From Faecalimonas umbilicata (GTDB taxonomy: Bacteria > Bacillota > Clostridia > Lachnospirales > Lachnospiraceae), in the NCBI RefSeq assembly GCF_004346095.1, contig NZ_SLZV01000001.1, positions 1-64,000 on the forward strand: a DNA stretch of 64,000 nt, in the 5' to 3' direction. Each line of letters starts with the position of its first letter. Within the stretch, counting starts at the first letter, position 1. Position numbers and translations under genes: made by a program. This document shows positions 8,837 to 17,535 of the stretch, in pieces. The notes under the pieces were generated by a model. That model ran no database searches. It was not told the DNA's origin and saw nothing but the letters and a program-made list of their open reading frames with translations.

Positions 8837-9529
8837 TTATAAAAATGTGGCAAAAACAGATGCGCCAATGACCGTCATCAGCCCTGACACAGCGATAGAA
8901 AGGCTGCTCATGGCTCCCTGCACCTCTCCAAGTTCCAATGCTTTTGCTGTGCCGACTGCATGCGAAGCCGTTCCAAGAGAAAGTCCTACCGCAATCGGTT
9001 CTCTGATTCCAAACATTTTACATATATATTCTCCGATGATATTTCCTAACACCCCTGTCACAATGATGACAGCGACGGTGATCGTTGAGATTCCTCCCAA
9101 CTCCTCGGAAACTCCAATTCCAATCGCAGTTGTGATCGACTTCGGCAGCAGTGTCACATACTGTTCATGGCTCAGCCCAAACAAATATGCCAACCCGAAA
9201 ACACTTCCGAGGCTTGACAGTACGCCTGCCGTAATTCCCCAGAAAACTGCCCAGAAATTTTGTTTCAACAATTCCATCTGCTGATACAATGGAACCGCAA
9301 GGCAGACAGTAGCCGGAGTCAAAAGATAGCTTAAGTATTTTGCTGATTCGTTGTAAGTAGCATAATCAACATCCAATACATTGAGTACAACAATAACTGC
9401 AACGATCGCTAACAGCAATGGATTCAAAAACCCCCATTTCAATTTTTTCCGTGCAAGTAAGCCCAGACCATAGGCTCCGATACTGATCGTCAGACCAAAA
9501 TACAACGATTCACTAAAAAACTCTTTCAT
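8837..9529 (-). CDS. lrgB: LrgB/CidB-family membrane protein
   Basis: A 230-residue polytopic membrane protein of the LrgB family, with about seven hydrophobic segments. The conserved C-terminal part includes ITTAIGIGVSEELGG and SLGTASHAVGTAKALELGE. It works with the LrgA-type protein encoded directly upstream (17-base overlap). Related pairs were first described as holin/antiholin-like modulators of murein hydrolase activity. The Bacillus subtilis PftAB pair and the plant PLGG1 protein transport pyruvate or glycolate/glycerate, so small carboxylate transport is a reasonable alternative role. Confidence 0.93.
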   Translation of the reverse strand: MKEFFSESLYFGLTISIGAYGLGLLARKKLKWGFLNPLLLAIVAVIVVLNVLDVDYATYNESAKYLSYLLTPATVCLAVPLYQQMELLKQNFWAVFWGITAGVLSSLGSVFGLAYLFGLSHEQYVTLLPKSITTAIGIGVSEELGGISTITVAVIIVTGVLGNIIGEYICKMFGIREPIAVGLSLGTASHAVGTAKALELGEVQGAMSSLSIAVSGLMTVIGASVFATFL

Positions 9530-9908
9530 CTTTCCGTTCTACTTCCTTTTCTCTCCTGTAGTCAATAATTCCCTGTGATACTTTTCCGGTGCAAATCATC
9601 ACAAAAATCGTTGTGATAACAATAATCATCATGACCGGCACAACGATTTCCTTTAAATCCGCCCACACTGTAATAAGTCCAACTGCCGAAGGTATAAACA
9701 TCGGCGGCATAATATCAATCAAAAAATCCGCTGCAAGTTTCACCTGATTTAATTTTATCACTTTCGCGCAAAGACAAAATAGCATGATCAAAAGTCCATA
9801 AATGCTTGCCGGAACCGGAAGAGGGAGCACTGCATGAAGAACTTCCCCTAGAAATGTGACCGTCATGATCACGCCAAACTGATACAATAATTTCATATCT
9901 TTTCTCAT
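9513..9908 (-). CDS. lrgA: LrgA/CidA-family holin-like membrane protein
   Basis: A 131-residue protein with four hydrophobic helices and the family signature PASIYGLLIMLFCL near residues 34-47, then an MPPMFIPSAVGL segment. It is the first gene of the two-gene lrgAB unit. A GGGAAGGA ribosome-binding site touches the annotated ATG, so the ATG four codons later is possible. The transcription unit is separated from the M20 amidohydrolase operon upstream by a strong terminator. Confidence 0.92.
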   Translation of the reverse strand: MRKDMKLLYQFGVIMTVTFLGEVLHAVLPLPVPASIYGLLIMLFCLCAKVIKLNQVKLAADFLIDIMPPMFIPSAVGLITVWADLKEIVVPVMMIIVITTIFVMICTGKVSQGIIDYRREKEVERKDERVF

Positions 9909-9994
9909 TCCTTCCCTAAACGATTACAAAATTCTTTGCTTTTCATCATATCACACTCCATTTTGCTGCGCACAATGATTTTTCCACAAAAAAA

Positions 9995-10032
9995 GCAGAG
10001 GATATCTCCTCCATTTTGTAGATATCCTCTGC
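9995..10032 (-). terminator. Terminator of the GrdE/GrdB-like operon
   Basis: A 13-bp perfect stem GCAGAGGATATCT / AGATATCCTCTGC with a 12-base loop, followed on the minus strand by seven T residues. It lies 17 bases after the amidohydrolase stop. Confidence 0.9.
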
Positions 10033-10048
10033 CTTTTGTAGATATGCT

Positions 10049-11218
10049 TTATTTTTTTTCAATCTGCAACATATTATGTACAATTCGCACAAATGTCACA
10101 GTTCCTTTCCACATCACATCTTCATCAATATTAAATGTTGGATTGTGATGTGGAATATCTGTTCCCTTTTTTTCATTGGAAGAACTCAGGAAGAAAAAAG
10201 CTCCCGGAACTTCCAAAAGATAGTTCGCAAAATCTTCTCCTCCCATATTAGGAATTGAAAAATCCTCAATAATATCTTTCGGTTCAAACAGATCGCTGAC
10301 GGCTTTTGCAGCCAGCTCTGCCATCGTCTCATCATTGACTACCGGGGGAGCTCCCCATATAATCTCACACTCACAGCTTCCTCCAAACATCGCTGAAATA
10401 GCCACTGCCAGTCCTTTAATCCTTCTCGCAATATACTGCCGCACTGTCTCATCCAGCGCTCGAATCGTCCCTTCCAAAACTACCTGGTCCGGTATCACAT
10501 TATATTGGGTTCCTCCTGTAATTTTTCCAACGGTGATAACACTAGACGCTGTTCCCGATATTTCTCTTGTCTGTATTGTCTGCAAAGCAATCAGAAGATG
10601 AGCTGCTATGTTGACAGGGTCAACGCCCTTCTCCGGTGTAGATCCATGACAGGATTGCCCTTTTACACAAATAATAAATTTATCAAAAGATGCCATACAA
10701 CATGCCCTTGGAAAAATAAGAGTCCCTGTCGGAATTTCTTTGCCTAAAATATTTCCGATATGAAGTCCAAAAATAGCAGCTACATCTTTCAGACATCCAT
10801 TTGAAATTGCAATCTCTGAGCCTCTGGAAATTTCCTCAGCTGTCTGAAAAATCAATCTTACATTTCCATGCATTCCATCTCGTTCTTCCTGAAGTATTTT
10901 TGCTGCCCCAAGCAAAATCGCCATATGCGCATCATGTCCACAGGCATGCATGCACCCCTCATGCCTTGACCGATAAGAAACCGCATTTTGCTCCTGAAGC
11001 GGCAGCGCATCCATATCAGCTCGCAGGGCAACCGTCTTTCCTTCATATCTTCCTCGGATTTCAGCAATGATCCCACTATCTTTTTCTGAACACCAATAAG
11101 GAATTCCCATTTTTTTTAATTCTTCACAAACATACTTTTGTGTCTTTGGAAGATGTGTCCCAAGTTCTGGGATCTGATGTAGATTTCTTCTAACCTTTAC
11201 AAGATATTTTTGAATCAT
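10049..11218 (-). CDS. M20-family amidohydrolase (hippurate/N-acyl-amino-acid hydrolase type)
   Basis: A zinc-dependent amidohydrolase of about 389 residues that should cleave an N-acyl or peptide bond of an amino-acid derivative in the cytoplasm. Family motifs are intact: RRNLHQIPELG near the start, ADMDALPL, HACGHDAHMAILLG, TAEEISRG, the dimerisation domain with GGTQYNVIPDQ, and the C-terminal GGEDFANYL and HHNPTFNID. I chose the ATG that leaves nine residues before RRNLHQ. A GTG at 11263, eight bases after the selenoprotein stop, is an alternative; neither has a strong ribosome-binding site. It is the last gene of the GrdE/GrdB-like operon, so its product or substrate probably belongs to that pathway. 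Confidence 0.9.
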   Translation of the reverse strand: MIQKYLVKVRRNLHQIPELGTHLPKTQKYVCEELKKMGIPYWCSEKDSGIIAEIRGRYEGKTVALRADMDALPLQEQNAVSYRSRHEGCMHACGHDAHMAILLGAAKILQEERDGMHGNVRLIFQTAEEISRGSEIAISNGCLKDVAAIFGLHIGNILGKEIPTGTLIFPRACCMASFDKFIICVKGQSCHGSTPEKGVDPVNIAAHLLIALQTIQTREISGTASSVITVGKITGGTQYNVIPDQVVLEGTIRALDETVRQYIARRIKGLAVAISAMFGGSCECEIIWGAPPVVNDETMAELAAKAVSDLFEPKDIIEDFSIPNMGGEDFANYLLEVPGAFFFLSSSNEKKGTDIPHHNPTFNIDEDVMWKGTVTFVRIVHNMLQIEKK

Positions 11219-11270
11219 CTCGTATTCTCGATCCACTTTCCAGTCATTCCTTTCTGTATACACTCTGTCT

Positions 11271-12590
11271 CTATTCGTGAATCAATGCATGCTGTCCGTC
11301 CTTCGGAGCCTCTGTCAACATTTCAAGCGCTTCCTCTACCAGTTCTTTTCGGAAACCTTCTTCCTGCTTCTTTGGAAGGGATGGATTTCCAAATACATGC
11401 AATACACTGTTTCCACGCAAAATTCGATGTGCACCAATACCTTCTGAAATTTTTGTCAGATTTGTTACATGCACAATCGGAATCCCCGCTCTCTCAATTT
11501 CTTTTACCATCACTGCACCGCAGCGAGAGCTAGTACCTCATGTAGAAGTCAGAATAACCGCATCTACTTCATTTTTCTTCAAGTCCTCTGCGATTCCTTC
11601 CCCAAATTTCTTTCCAACTTCCATAGGAGTCATTACCCCTGCCGTTGTATAATAAGAATTTAATACTTCTCCAATCTTTCCTTCCTTCTTTAATTTCACC
11701 ACTGCATCTACCGGAACCAGTCGGTTTGGATCTTCCAGTACAAATGCATTATTATATCCCTGATGGCTCACCTCATAGTCTTCTGGTCTTAATGTATCTG
11801 CATCTTGAAAACTATATTTACAAAAATATTTTGAGTTTGTCGGAACCATGTGATCCGGATTTCCTTTCGGTACCAATCCACCATCTGTAACAAGTGCCAG
11901 TTTGATCTCAGATAACGGTTTATCCAAAACCGGAAGCGGGATATCTTCGTGATTCGGCATCACAACTTCTGTATGGAAATTTTGTCCGTAATACTTAGCA
12001 AGCAGCATAGAAATTGCACGCCTTGGAGCCGGTATACTGTAATCGATCTCAATTGCAGGTCCCGATCCATGATACCCTTCTTTTCTTCCATCTCCAATAA
12101 AATCATTTTTGATCAGTCTGTCCGCAAATTCTGCAACGGACTTCATTGCCTCTCTCATCTTGGCAGCATTGTTCTCCGTCTGTAAAATATATGCGCGGTC
12201 TTTATAAAGATCTGTCCCTGGATTTTCCGCATACAGAGCAGTCACCGCCGGAATTTTAACCTGTTCAGTCACCGCTGCCGTAGCAGCTCCACATCCCAAT
12301 CCATATCTTCCTGCATTGAATCCTGGTCCTGCCACAAATAAATCTGCCTGATATTTCTTTACAAGTTCTACAAACTCCCTGCACACTTCTTCTGTATGCT
12401 CCGCTATATAATTATCTCCGCAAATAATCGTTGCTACAATCTCGTAAGATTCGCCCAGAAGTCTTTTCAGAAGAAGTCCCGGACCTACCGGTTCTTCTTT
12501 TACACTGACCCCAACACTTGCGGTATCTTCCCCGCCCATTCCGGCATAAAACTGATTAATATAATGTATCACTCTGATCTTCTCTGACAT
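11271..12590 (-). CDS. GrdB-family selenoprotein (glycine/sarcosine/betaine reductase component B-like), Sec at 351
   Basis: Read through one in-frame TGA at 11538-11540, the product is 439 residues, the normal GrdB length, and GrdB similarity continues on both sides. N-terminal landmarks are NQFYAGMGGEDTA, VGPGLLL, CGDNYIAEH and AGPGFNAGRYG; then LVTDGGLVPKGNPDH, EDYEVSHQGY and DAVILTST. The Sec351 motif reads U-G-T-S-S-R-C-G-A. In GrdB as I recall it, the third position after Sec is Cys; here it is Ser354, while C357 is kept. GrdB proteins are the Sec-containing substrate-activating subunit of clostridial Stickland reductases. The start overlaps the GrdE-like stop by one base. No grdA, grdC, grdD or trx gene is in the window, so glycine reductase itself is not encoded here and the substrate is unknown. 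Confidence 0.9.
11511..11525 (-). promoter_or_regulatory. Candidate bacterial SECIS hairpin
   Basis: Twelve bases after the UGA, the minus strand can fold CGCTGC / GCAGTG (6 bp with one G-U pair) around a GGT loop. A short stem with a G in the apical loop, located roughly 16-37 bases after UGA, is what SelB recognises in bacteria. The hairpin lies in coding sequence, so part of the pairing may reflect codon constraint. Confidence 0.6.
11538..11540 (-). other. UGA codon read as selenocysteine
   Basis: The TGA interrupts an otherwise continuous GrdB-like frame. The nine codons up to the next in-frame start-like codon, and everything after, remain homologous (GTSSRCGA, then VMVKEIERAGIP). The adjacent paralogue has TGC at the same place. 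This is the expected position of Sec in the GrdB family. Confidence 0.9.
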
Positions 12591-13888
12591 TATGACTCCT
12601 CCTTTCCATTTGTCTGTGGAACTTCCGGCAGATCACTGTCTGTTGTCACATAGCAGTCTCCTAACTGCGACCAGATTCCCTGATAAGCAAAGTTTGTTGT
12701 ATGTGTAAACGGACCATACACATCTACTCCCATCAGACTTGGTACATTCGTTTCCTCTCCAATCACCCTCTCTACTCTTGGATGATTCAGATCATAATTC
12801 CTTCCACTGTTTACTACTGCATCTATTTTCGAATCGGAAATGACTAACATATCTCCTGGTTTATCGTTCGATACTGCGGACAAATTCATCACGCAGGTCA
12901 TTCCCATTTTTTCTGCCCAGTTAAACGCCAGGGCAGAATCCAGCTGGCAATGTCCCATTCCAGATTTATTGATAATCACACAGTCCGCTTTCAGCGTTTC
13001 TTTACAGAGTGTTGCTGCCATCATTCCCATCGTATCTTTCCCATCGATTTTCATCACATTGTTGGCAAATACAACTCCCACAAATTCAATATCCTTTCCG
13101 TGTCTGCGCAGCAATTCCTTCAGGTATACTTCATTTTGCAAATAGTAGTTTGGTTCCCAGTATCTCCATACCATTGCTCCATCCAAAATTTCTGTTGGCT
13201 GCAAAATTGTCGGAAGAAATCCAATCGCACTTTGTCCATATACAAGGAAATTCCATGTGTCATGCGACGCCATATGCGTAACAAGATAAGCAACCTTCGG
13301 AAGTGGCTTCCCATCTTTTCCAGGTCCGACTGGTCCCATTTCAAACTCTTCTGTTTCATCTGGTTTCTGACCAATTGCAAGTTTTGCCAAATAAACATTG
13401 ATTGTCAGTGATGCATGTTTCAGTGCTTCTGCATAACTTGCATCTGTGACTCCTTCCGCCGGAGTTGCATCCAGGATCACATGATAATGTTTAGAAAAAT
13501 GAGTATACTTTGCACATGGACCACCCATATCCATATAATATTTGATATTGCATTTTGCATAATAAATATCAGAAACAACAACACCTTTTAACGCAACCGT
13601 ACGTCCTTCTCCCATCGGTGCAAGTTTTCCCCAAATTCCAGGGTAGGATGTCTCCGGTGCCTCTGCCTTACACCTCGGCTGCATAATATCATGGATTCCC
13701 AAAATACGGCAGCTCTCCCCCGGCACTGCCAGTTTGATATCCAGTGTGCCGAACAATTCGTTTTTTACAAGATCAATCAATTCCTCTTTACAGACCGTCA
13801 GAACTCCTTCTTCCAGACTGGTTTTTTGTCCAAATTGTACTTTGTTTACCCGAACATAATCAATTTGTAATCTCTTACTCATATCCAT
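12590..13888 (-). CDS. GrdE/GrdG/GrdI-family protein lacking the pyruvoyl-forming Cys
   Basis: A 432-residue protein of the family of substrate-specific component B proproteins. Landmarks: VQFGQKTSLEEGVL, VPGESCRILGIHDIMQPR, MGGPCAKY, PTILQPTEILDGA (about 228-238) and LLRRHGKDIEFVGVVF. In glycine reductase GrdE, as I recall it, self-cleavage before a Cys near residue 242 makes the pyruvoyl group that binds the substrate amine. Here the segment after LDGA is MVWRYWEPNYYLQNEV, with no Cys, Ser or Thr. Nearby cysteines are far away (C125, C292 region). So either no pyruvoyl group forms or the cofactor is different. It is the first gene of a three-gene operon with its own promoter; its stop overlaps the GrdB-like start. 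Confidence 0.85.
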   Translation of the reverse strand: MDMSKRLQIDYVRVNKVQFGQKTSLEEGVLTVCKEELIDLVKNELFGTLDIKLAVPGESCRILGIHDIMQPRCKAEAPETSYPGIWGKLAPMGEGRTVALKGVVVSDIYYAKCNIKYYMDMGGPCAKYTHFSKHYHVILDATPAEGVTDASYAEALKHASLTINVYLAKLAIGQKPDETEEFEMGPVGPGKDGKPLPKVAYLVTHMASHDTWNFLVYGQSAIGFLPTILQPTEILDGAMVWRYWEPNYYLQNEVYLKELLRRHGKDIEFVGVVFANNVMKIDGKDTMGMMAATLCKETLKADCVIINKSGMGHCQLDSALAFNWAEKMGMTCVMNLSAVSNDKPGDMLVISDSKIDAVVNSGRNYDLNHPRVERVIGEETNVPSLMGVDVYGPFTHTTNFAYQGIWSQLGDCYVTTDSDLPEVPQTNGKEES

Positions 13889-13944
13889 TCTCCTTTCGAC
13901 CGAGATTTATGTTGTATGGATAGATCTCTTTTCACTTTATCTTT

Positions 13945-13973
13945 ATTGTAAATCCTTATTAGCACGCATCCAA
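13945..13973 (-). promoter_or_regulatory. Promoter of the GrdE-like/GrdB-like/M20 operon
   Basis: Minus strand: TTGGAT (13968-13973), 17-base spacer, TACAAT (13945-13950). It lies between the terminator of the upstream unit and the GrdE-like start, so the operon can be expressed independently of the regulator gene. Confidence 0.6.
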
Positions 13974-14022
13974 TTCACAAAAAAACAATTTGTCTAATTC
14001 TATTACAAATCCTCAATATGCC

Positions 14023-14061
14023 AAAAAGACTCCGAAAAGGGGCACCCTTCGGAATCTTTTT
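14023..14061 (-). terminator. Terminator after the short GrdB paralogue
   Basis: AAAAAGACTCCGAA pairs with TTCGGAATCTTTTT (13 of 14 positions) around an 11-base GC-rich loop, directly at the stop codon of the short paralogue. A T-run follows on the minus strand. Confidence 0.85.
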
Positions 14062-14871
14062 TTACTTTTCGCATATTTCTTCCAACATGTGAAGCGCTTT
14101 CTCCACAATCCTTCTCCTATATAAATACTCCCCTTCTTCTGCCCTTTTCGGTTCCCCGCATGGGTAACAGATGTTGTTTCCTTTCACGACACGGCTTACT
14201 CCCATATCCACTGCAATCCTTGTCAAGTTTGTTATCTGTACGACCGGAATCCCTCTTTTTTCAATTTCAATTCCGATATAGGCTCCACAGCGCGTACTTG
14301 TACCGCATGCTGATGTGATCAGCACCGCATCTACCTTATTTTTTATCACATCCGCTGCAATTTGCTTTCCGAGATGGATACTTCTTTCTACCGATGTCAT
14401 TACCCCCACAGTGGAGAGAAAAAATGGACACAATTTCCCTATCTTCCCCTCTCTTTCCATTTCTTGCATCGCATCAATCGGCAATAGGCGGTTGTAATCT
14501 TCTTCTACATAACTTGTATCATATCCTTGGTGGCTGACTTCGTACTCTTCCTCTTCCAAACTATACGTTCCATATTTTCCTGCATTTGTGGACGGCATTC
14601 GATCCGGATTTCCTTTTGGCACAAGTCCCCCATCAGTTATCAGTAAAATAGTCGCTTTTCTCAAATCACATCGAAGTTCCGGAACACTTCTTTTTTCCGG
14701 CAGATCCATCAGCACTTCGCTTTGATAGGATTCTCCATAATATTTTGCCAGCAGCATATCGAGACAACGTTCCGGCGCAGATCTCTGATAGTTGATAAAC
14801 GGGATAATCTTCCCTTCTTTTGTGTAGCTTCCCTCTGGCTGAGAATAAATATAATCTATTTGCCTTAACAT
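14062..14871 (-). CDS. Short GrdB paralogue with Cys in place of Sec
   Basis: A 269-residue protein that matches only the C-terminal about 60% of the neighbouring GrdB-like selenoprotein: shared LLAKYYG, ITDGGLVPKGNPD, EYEVSHQGYD, EGKIGKL and DAVLITSACGTSTRCGA. The Sec position is Cys189 (TGC), followed by Ser at +3 and Cys195 at +6. The N-terminal domain of about 170 residues is missing, and no remnant is visible upstream because the regulator gene overlaps its start by seven bases. It is not obviously a decayed copy: the frame is intact and the start is coupled to the regulator gene. It could be a sensor, a regulatory partner, or a redox subunit acting with the GrdE-like protein. Confidence 0.85.
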   Translation of the reverse strand: MLRQIDYIYSQPEGSYTKEGKIIPFINYQRSAPERCLDMLLAKYYGESYQSEVLMDLPEKRSVPELRCDLRKATILLITDGGLVPKGNPDRMPSTNAGKYGTYSLEEEEYEVSHQGYDTSYVEEDYNRLLPIDAMQEMEREGKIGKLCPFFLSTVGVMTSVERSIHLGKQIAADVIKNKVDAVLITSACGTSTRCGAYIGIEIEKRGIPVVQITNLTRIAVDMGVSRVVKGNNICYPCGEPKRAEEGEYLYRRRIVEKALHMLEEICEK

Positions 14872-15500
14872 ACTTTTAAATTCTTCTTTCTGATTGGATT
14901 TTTATCAAATTCCTCTGCTCGTTTTTCCATCATTCTCTGATTCGATAAAATTGAGTATCCTAAAGATTCGGAATCCAGTATCTCACGAATCTGTTCAAAA
15001 TACTTCATATAATTATCATGCATTCCTTCATCTACCCAATCTTTGATAATTCCTACCAGTGCATGTGCTTTTAGCTTTGCCATCAGACTCAACTCACTTT
15101 CCGACAGCTTGAATCCGCATTCAGAATATCCCATATCAATATTGATCTTCCAAAGTTCATAATAAATTTCATACAAAGATTCAAACAGAGAATTTTGTCC
15201 AACATATTGAAAACACGCAAAGTAAAATTTCCGTTCTGCATAAAGAGCCTTACATACTTTCACAAAACTCTCTGTCAGCTTCGATGGATCGTTAAAAGAA
15301 TTTACATTTTCCAACATATCTGTATAAAACATCCAGTTGATCAGCTCATATTTGTCCTTGAAATGATAGTAAAATGTATTTCTACTGATATTGCAGTAGT
15401 CCGTAATATGCTTTACAGAAATTTTCGATAACGGCTGCTGTTCCAGTAATTTTTTCAAAGCAGTTGCCAACGCTTCTTTCGTAATAGAATTATTCGACAT
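14865..15500 (-). CDS. TetR-family regulator (DhaS-like)
   Basis: A 211-residue one-component regulator. The N-terminal TetR helix-turn-helix spans about residues 5-50, with ALATALKKLLEQQPLSKISV, then HITDYCNISRNTFYYHFKDK. The C-terminal about 150 residues are helical and would bind a ligand. I chose the ATG at 15500 because GGAGGAAG lies six bases upstream; a start seven codons earlier lacks one. The gene is divergent from the permease gene, 310 bases away, and overlaps the short GrdB paralogue. Regulation of both arms of this gene set in response to the imported substrate is the simplest reading. Confidence 0.9.
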   Translation of the reverse strand: MSNNSITKEALATALKKLLEQQPLSKISVKHITDYCNISRNTFYYHFKDKYELINWMFYTDMLENVNSFNDPSKLTESFVKVCKALYAERKFYFACFQYVGQNSLFESLYEIYYELWKINIDMGYSECGFKLSESELSLMAKLKAHALVGIIKDWVDEGMHDNYMKYFEQIREILDSESLGYSILSNQRMMEKRAEEFDKNPIRKKNLKVC

Positions 15501-15810
15501 ACTTCTTCCTCCACACTTCACAAATTATTGCTTCATTTTTTATTTTTCCTGTCATTTTTCTGTATTTTCATTGTATGATAGTTTTTTTCTATATGCAATA
15601 TTGAAGAAATGAATATTGAACACTTTTCATTTTTGTAATACTTTTCACTTATAAAATTTGCAAAAAATTGTACGGAATCTCTATTTTTTCTTACATATTC
15701 CTCTTATGTACATATTTACAACAAAACATTTTTTCGTAAAATGAATTTCCCTTTTTCTCTTGTTAGCATTTGATTAGAAAAATTGGTCGGAAAAAAAGGG
15801 GGTTTTATTT
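15501..15810. promoter_or_regulatory. Divergent regulatory region between the TetR gene and the permease
   Basis: A 310-base AT-rich spacer with no gene. It contains the direct repeat AATATTGAA at 15597-15605 and 15612-15620 (15-base period) and a TATGTACATA palindrome near 15705. These are the best operator candidates. I could not fix a consensus promoter for either direction. A GGGGG ribosome-binding site precedes the permease ATG. Confidence 0.5.
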
Positions 15811-17535
15811 ATGTATCTATATGCTGCAATCGCTGCACTTCCAATTTTATTCACTATTATCTTTATGGCTGTCTTCAATTGGCCTGCAAAACGTGCATTG
15901 CCTTTCTCTTGGCTGATTGCCTGCCTAGTTGCAGGATTTGTATGGAAAATGGATTTTCTGGAAATCTCAGCCAGAACAATTTCTGGTTTCCTAAGCGCTC
16001 TGGAAACTTTGTTTATCATTTTTGGAGCTCTTCTCCTTATGAACGTACTCAAGCAGTCTGGTGCCATGGCCGCAATCAATCAACTCTTCTCTGGAATTAC
16101 GCGTGATGCGCGAATCCAAGCAATCCTGGTCGGATATGTTTTTGCTGGATTCATCGAAGGCGCTGCTGGTTTTGGTACTCCTGCTGCTTTGGCTGCACCA
16201 ATTCTGATCAGCCTGGGATTTCCACCGCTTGCCGCAGCAGCCATCTGCCTTATCTATAACTCCACTCCCGTCTGTCCAGGACCTGTCGGAGTTCCAACCT
16301 TAACAGCTTCTTCTACCGTTCAGTCTGCTGTAGAGCACCTCGGCGGAAATAGTGAAGCCTTTACACTTGCATTAACAAAATGGACCTGTATTCCACATAT
16401 GATCGGTGGCATCTTCATCATTATGATCGGAGTATGTGTCCTAACAAAAGTATTCGGAAAAAATAAAAGCTTTAAAGATGCACTGCCGGTTTTTCCTTTC
16501 TGCATCTTTACCGGATGTGTGATTGGCGTAATCTATATTCTTATGGCAATCTTTGCAGGTCCTGAATTAACTACCATGACTGCATTTCTGGGAGCATTGC
16601 CAATCTTAGTCTTTTGCATCAAAAAAGGATTCCTGATGCCGAAAGACATCTGGACTTTTGACGGCGTATCTGAATGGGGCGAATCGTCTTGGATGTCCTC
16701 CCAGCAAGTGGCACAGGCAAAAGATAAACAAATGAAGCCTTTTCTCGCATGGCTGCCTTATATTGTGATCGGCGCTCTACTCGTCGTGACTCGCGTAGGA
16801 TTTTTCCATCTGAAACCGATTCTTACCAGCGAGCCTTTTATCATTCACATTGACCATATTTTAGGTTTTGAAAATATTTCATGGGATTTTAAATTCTTAT
16901 GGAACCCTGGAATTTTCCCATTTATACTGATTGCGATTTTCACCGTATTTCTTCACAAAATGACAAAAGAAGAAATGAAGACTGCATGCCGTGATTCTGT
17001 AAAGCAAGTATCCGGAGCTGCCATTGCTCTTCTGTTTGGTGTAGCCATGGTAAATCTCTATCGCTTCACTTGTTGTCCTTCGATTGGAAACTTAGTTGCT
17101 TCCTCTGAGTTTCATGGCGAATTTACCTTCGCAAACAGCAGTATGCTCTATGTCATGGCAAATGCACTTGCCAAAATTTTCAACGGAACGTATTTCTTAA
17201 TTGCTCCATTGATCGGAGTGCTCGGTTCCTTTATGTCTGGTTCCTGCACAGTATCGAATACTCTGTTTTCTTCTCTGCAATTTGAAACAGCGACTCTGCT
17301 TGCTATGCCACAAGTACTGATCGTTGCTCTTCAAAATATGGGAGGTGCCATCGGAAATATGATCTGTGTCAATAACATTGTATCCGTCTGTGCCACAACC
17401 GGAACAATGGGAAACGAAGGAAAATTGATGCGTACCAATATCATTCCTTGTGTAATTTATTGCGCAATTGTCGCCGTAGTCGTAGGTATTCTAATCATGG
17501 CCGGCGTCAATCCAATGCCAGAACTTTTACACTGA
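15811..17535 (+). CDS. LctP-family carboxylate permease (L-lactate permease family)
   Basis: A 574-residue membrane protein with about 12-14 hydrophobic segments. It shows family landmarks such as GAAGFGTPAALAAPIL, NSTPVCPGPVGVP and the C-terminal GSCTVSNTLFSSLQ and NMICVNNIVSVCATTG. LctP permeases import lactate, glycolate and related 2-hydroxy acids with protons. Its position opposite a TetR gene and the GrdB-like operon suggests that it brings in the substrate of that system rather than lactate for a lactate dehydrogenase, since none is nearby. The alpha/beta hydrolase follows 150 bases downstream on the same strand. Confidence 0.92.
   Translation: MYLYAAIAALPILFTIIFMAVFNWPAKRALPFSWLIACLVAGFVWKMDFLEISARTISGFLSALETLFIIFGALLLMNVLKQSGAMAAINQLFSGITRDARIQAILVGYVFAGFIEGAAGFGTPAALAAPILISLGFPPLAAAAICLIYNSTPVCPGPVGVPTLTASSTVQSAVEHLGGNSEAFTLALTKWTCIPHMIGGIFIIMIGVCVLTKVFGKNKSFKDALPVFPFCIFTGCVIGVIYILMAIFAGPELTTMTAFLGALPILVFCIKKGFLMPKDIWTFDGVSEWGESSWMSSQQVAQAKDKQMKPFLAWLPYIVIGALLVVTRVGFFHLKPILTSEPFIIHIDHILGFENISWDFKFLWNPGIFPFILIAIFTVFLHKMTKEEMKTACRDSVKQVSGAAIALLFGVAMVNLYRFTCCPSIGNLVASSEFHGEFTFANSSMLYVMANALAKIFNGTYFLIAPLIGVLGSFMSGSCTVSNTLFSSLQFETATLLAMPQVLIVALQNMGGAIGNMICVNNIVSVCATTGTMGNEGKLMRTNIIPCVIYCAIVAVVVGILIMAGVNPMPELLH

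Noticed and set aside
11271-12590. Reading the GrdB-like gene as a broken pseudogene or as two genes split at 11538
   Set aside because: The interruption is one TGA at the known Sec position, the frame and homology continue, and a hairpin of the right type follows.
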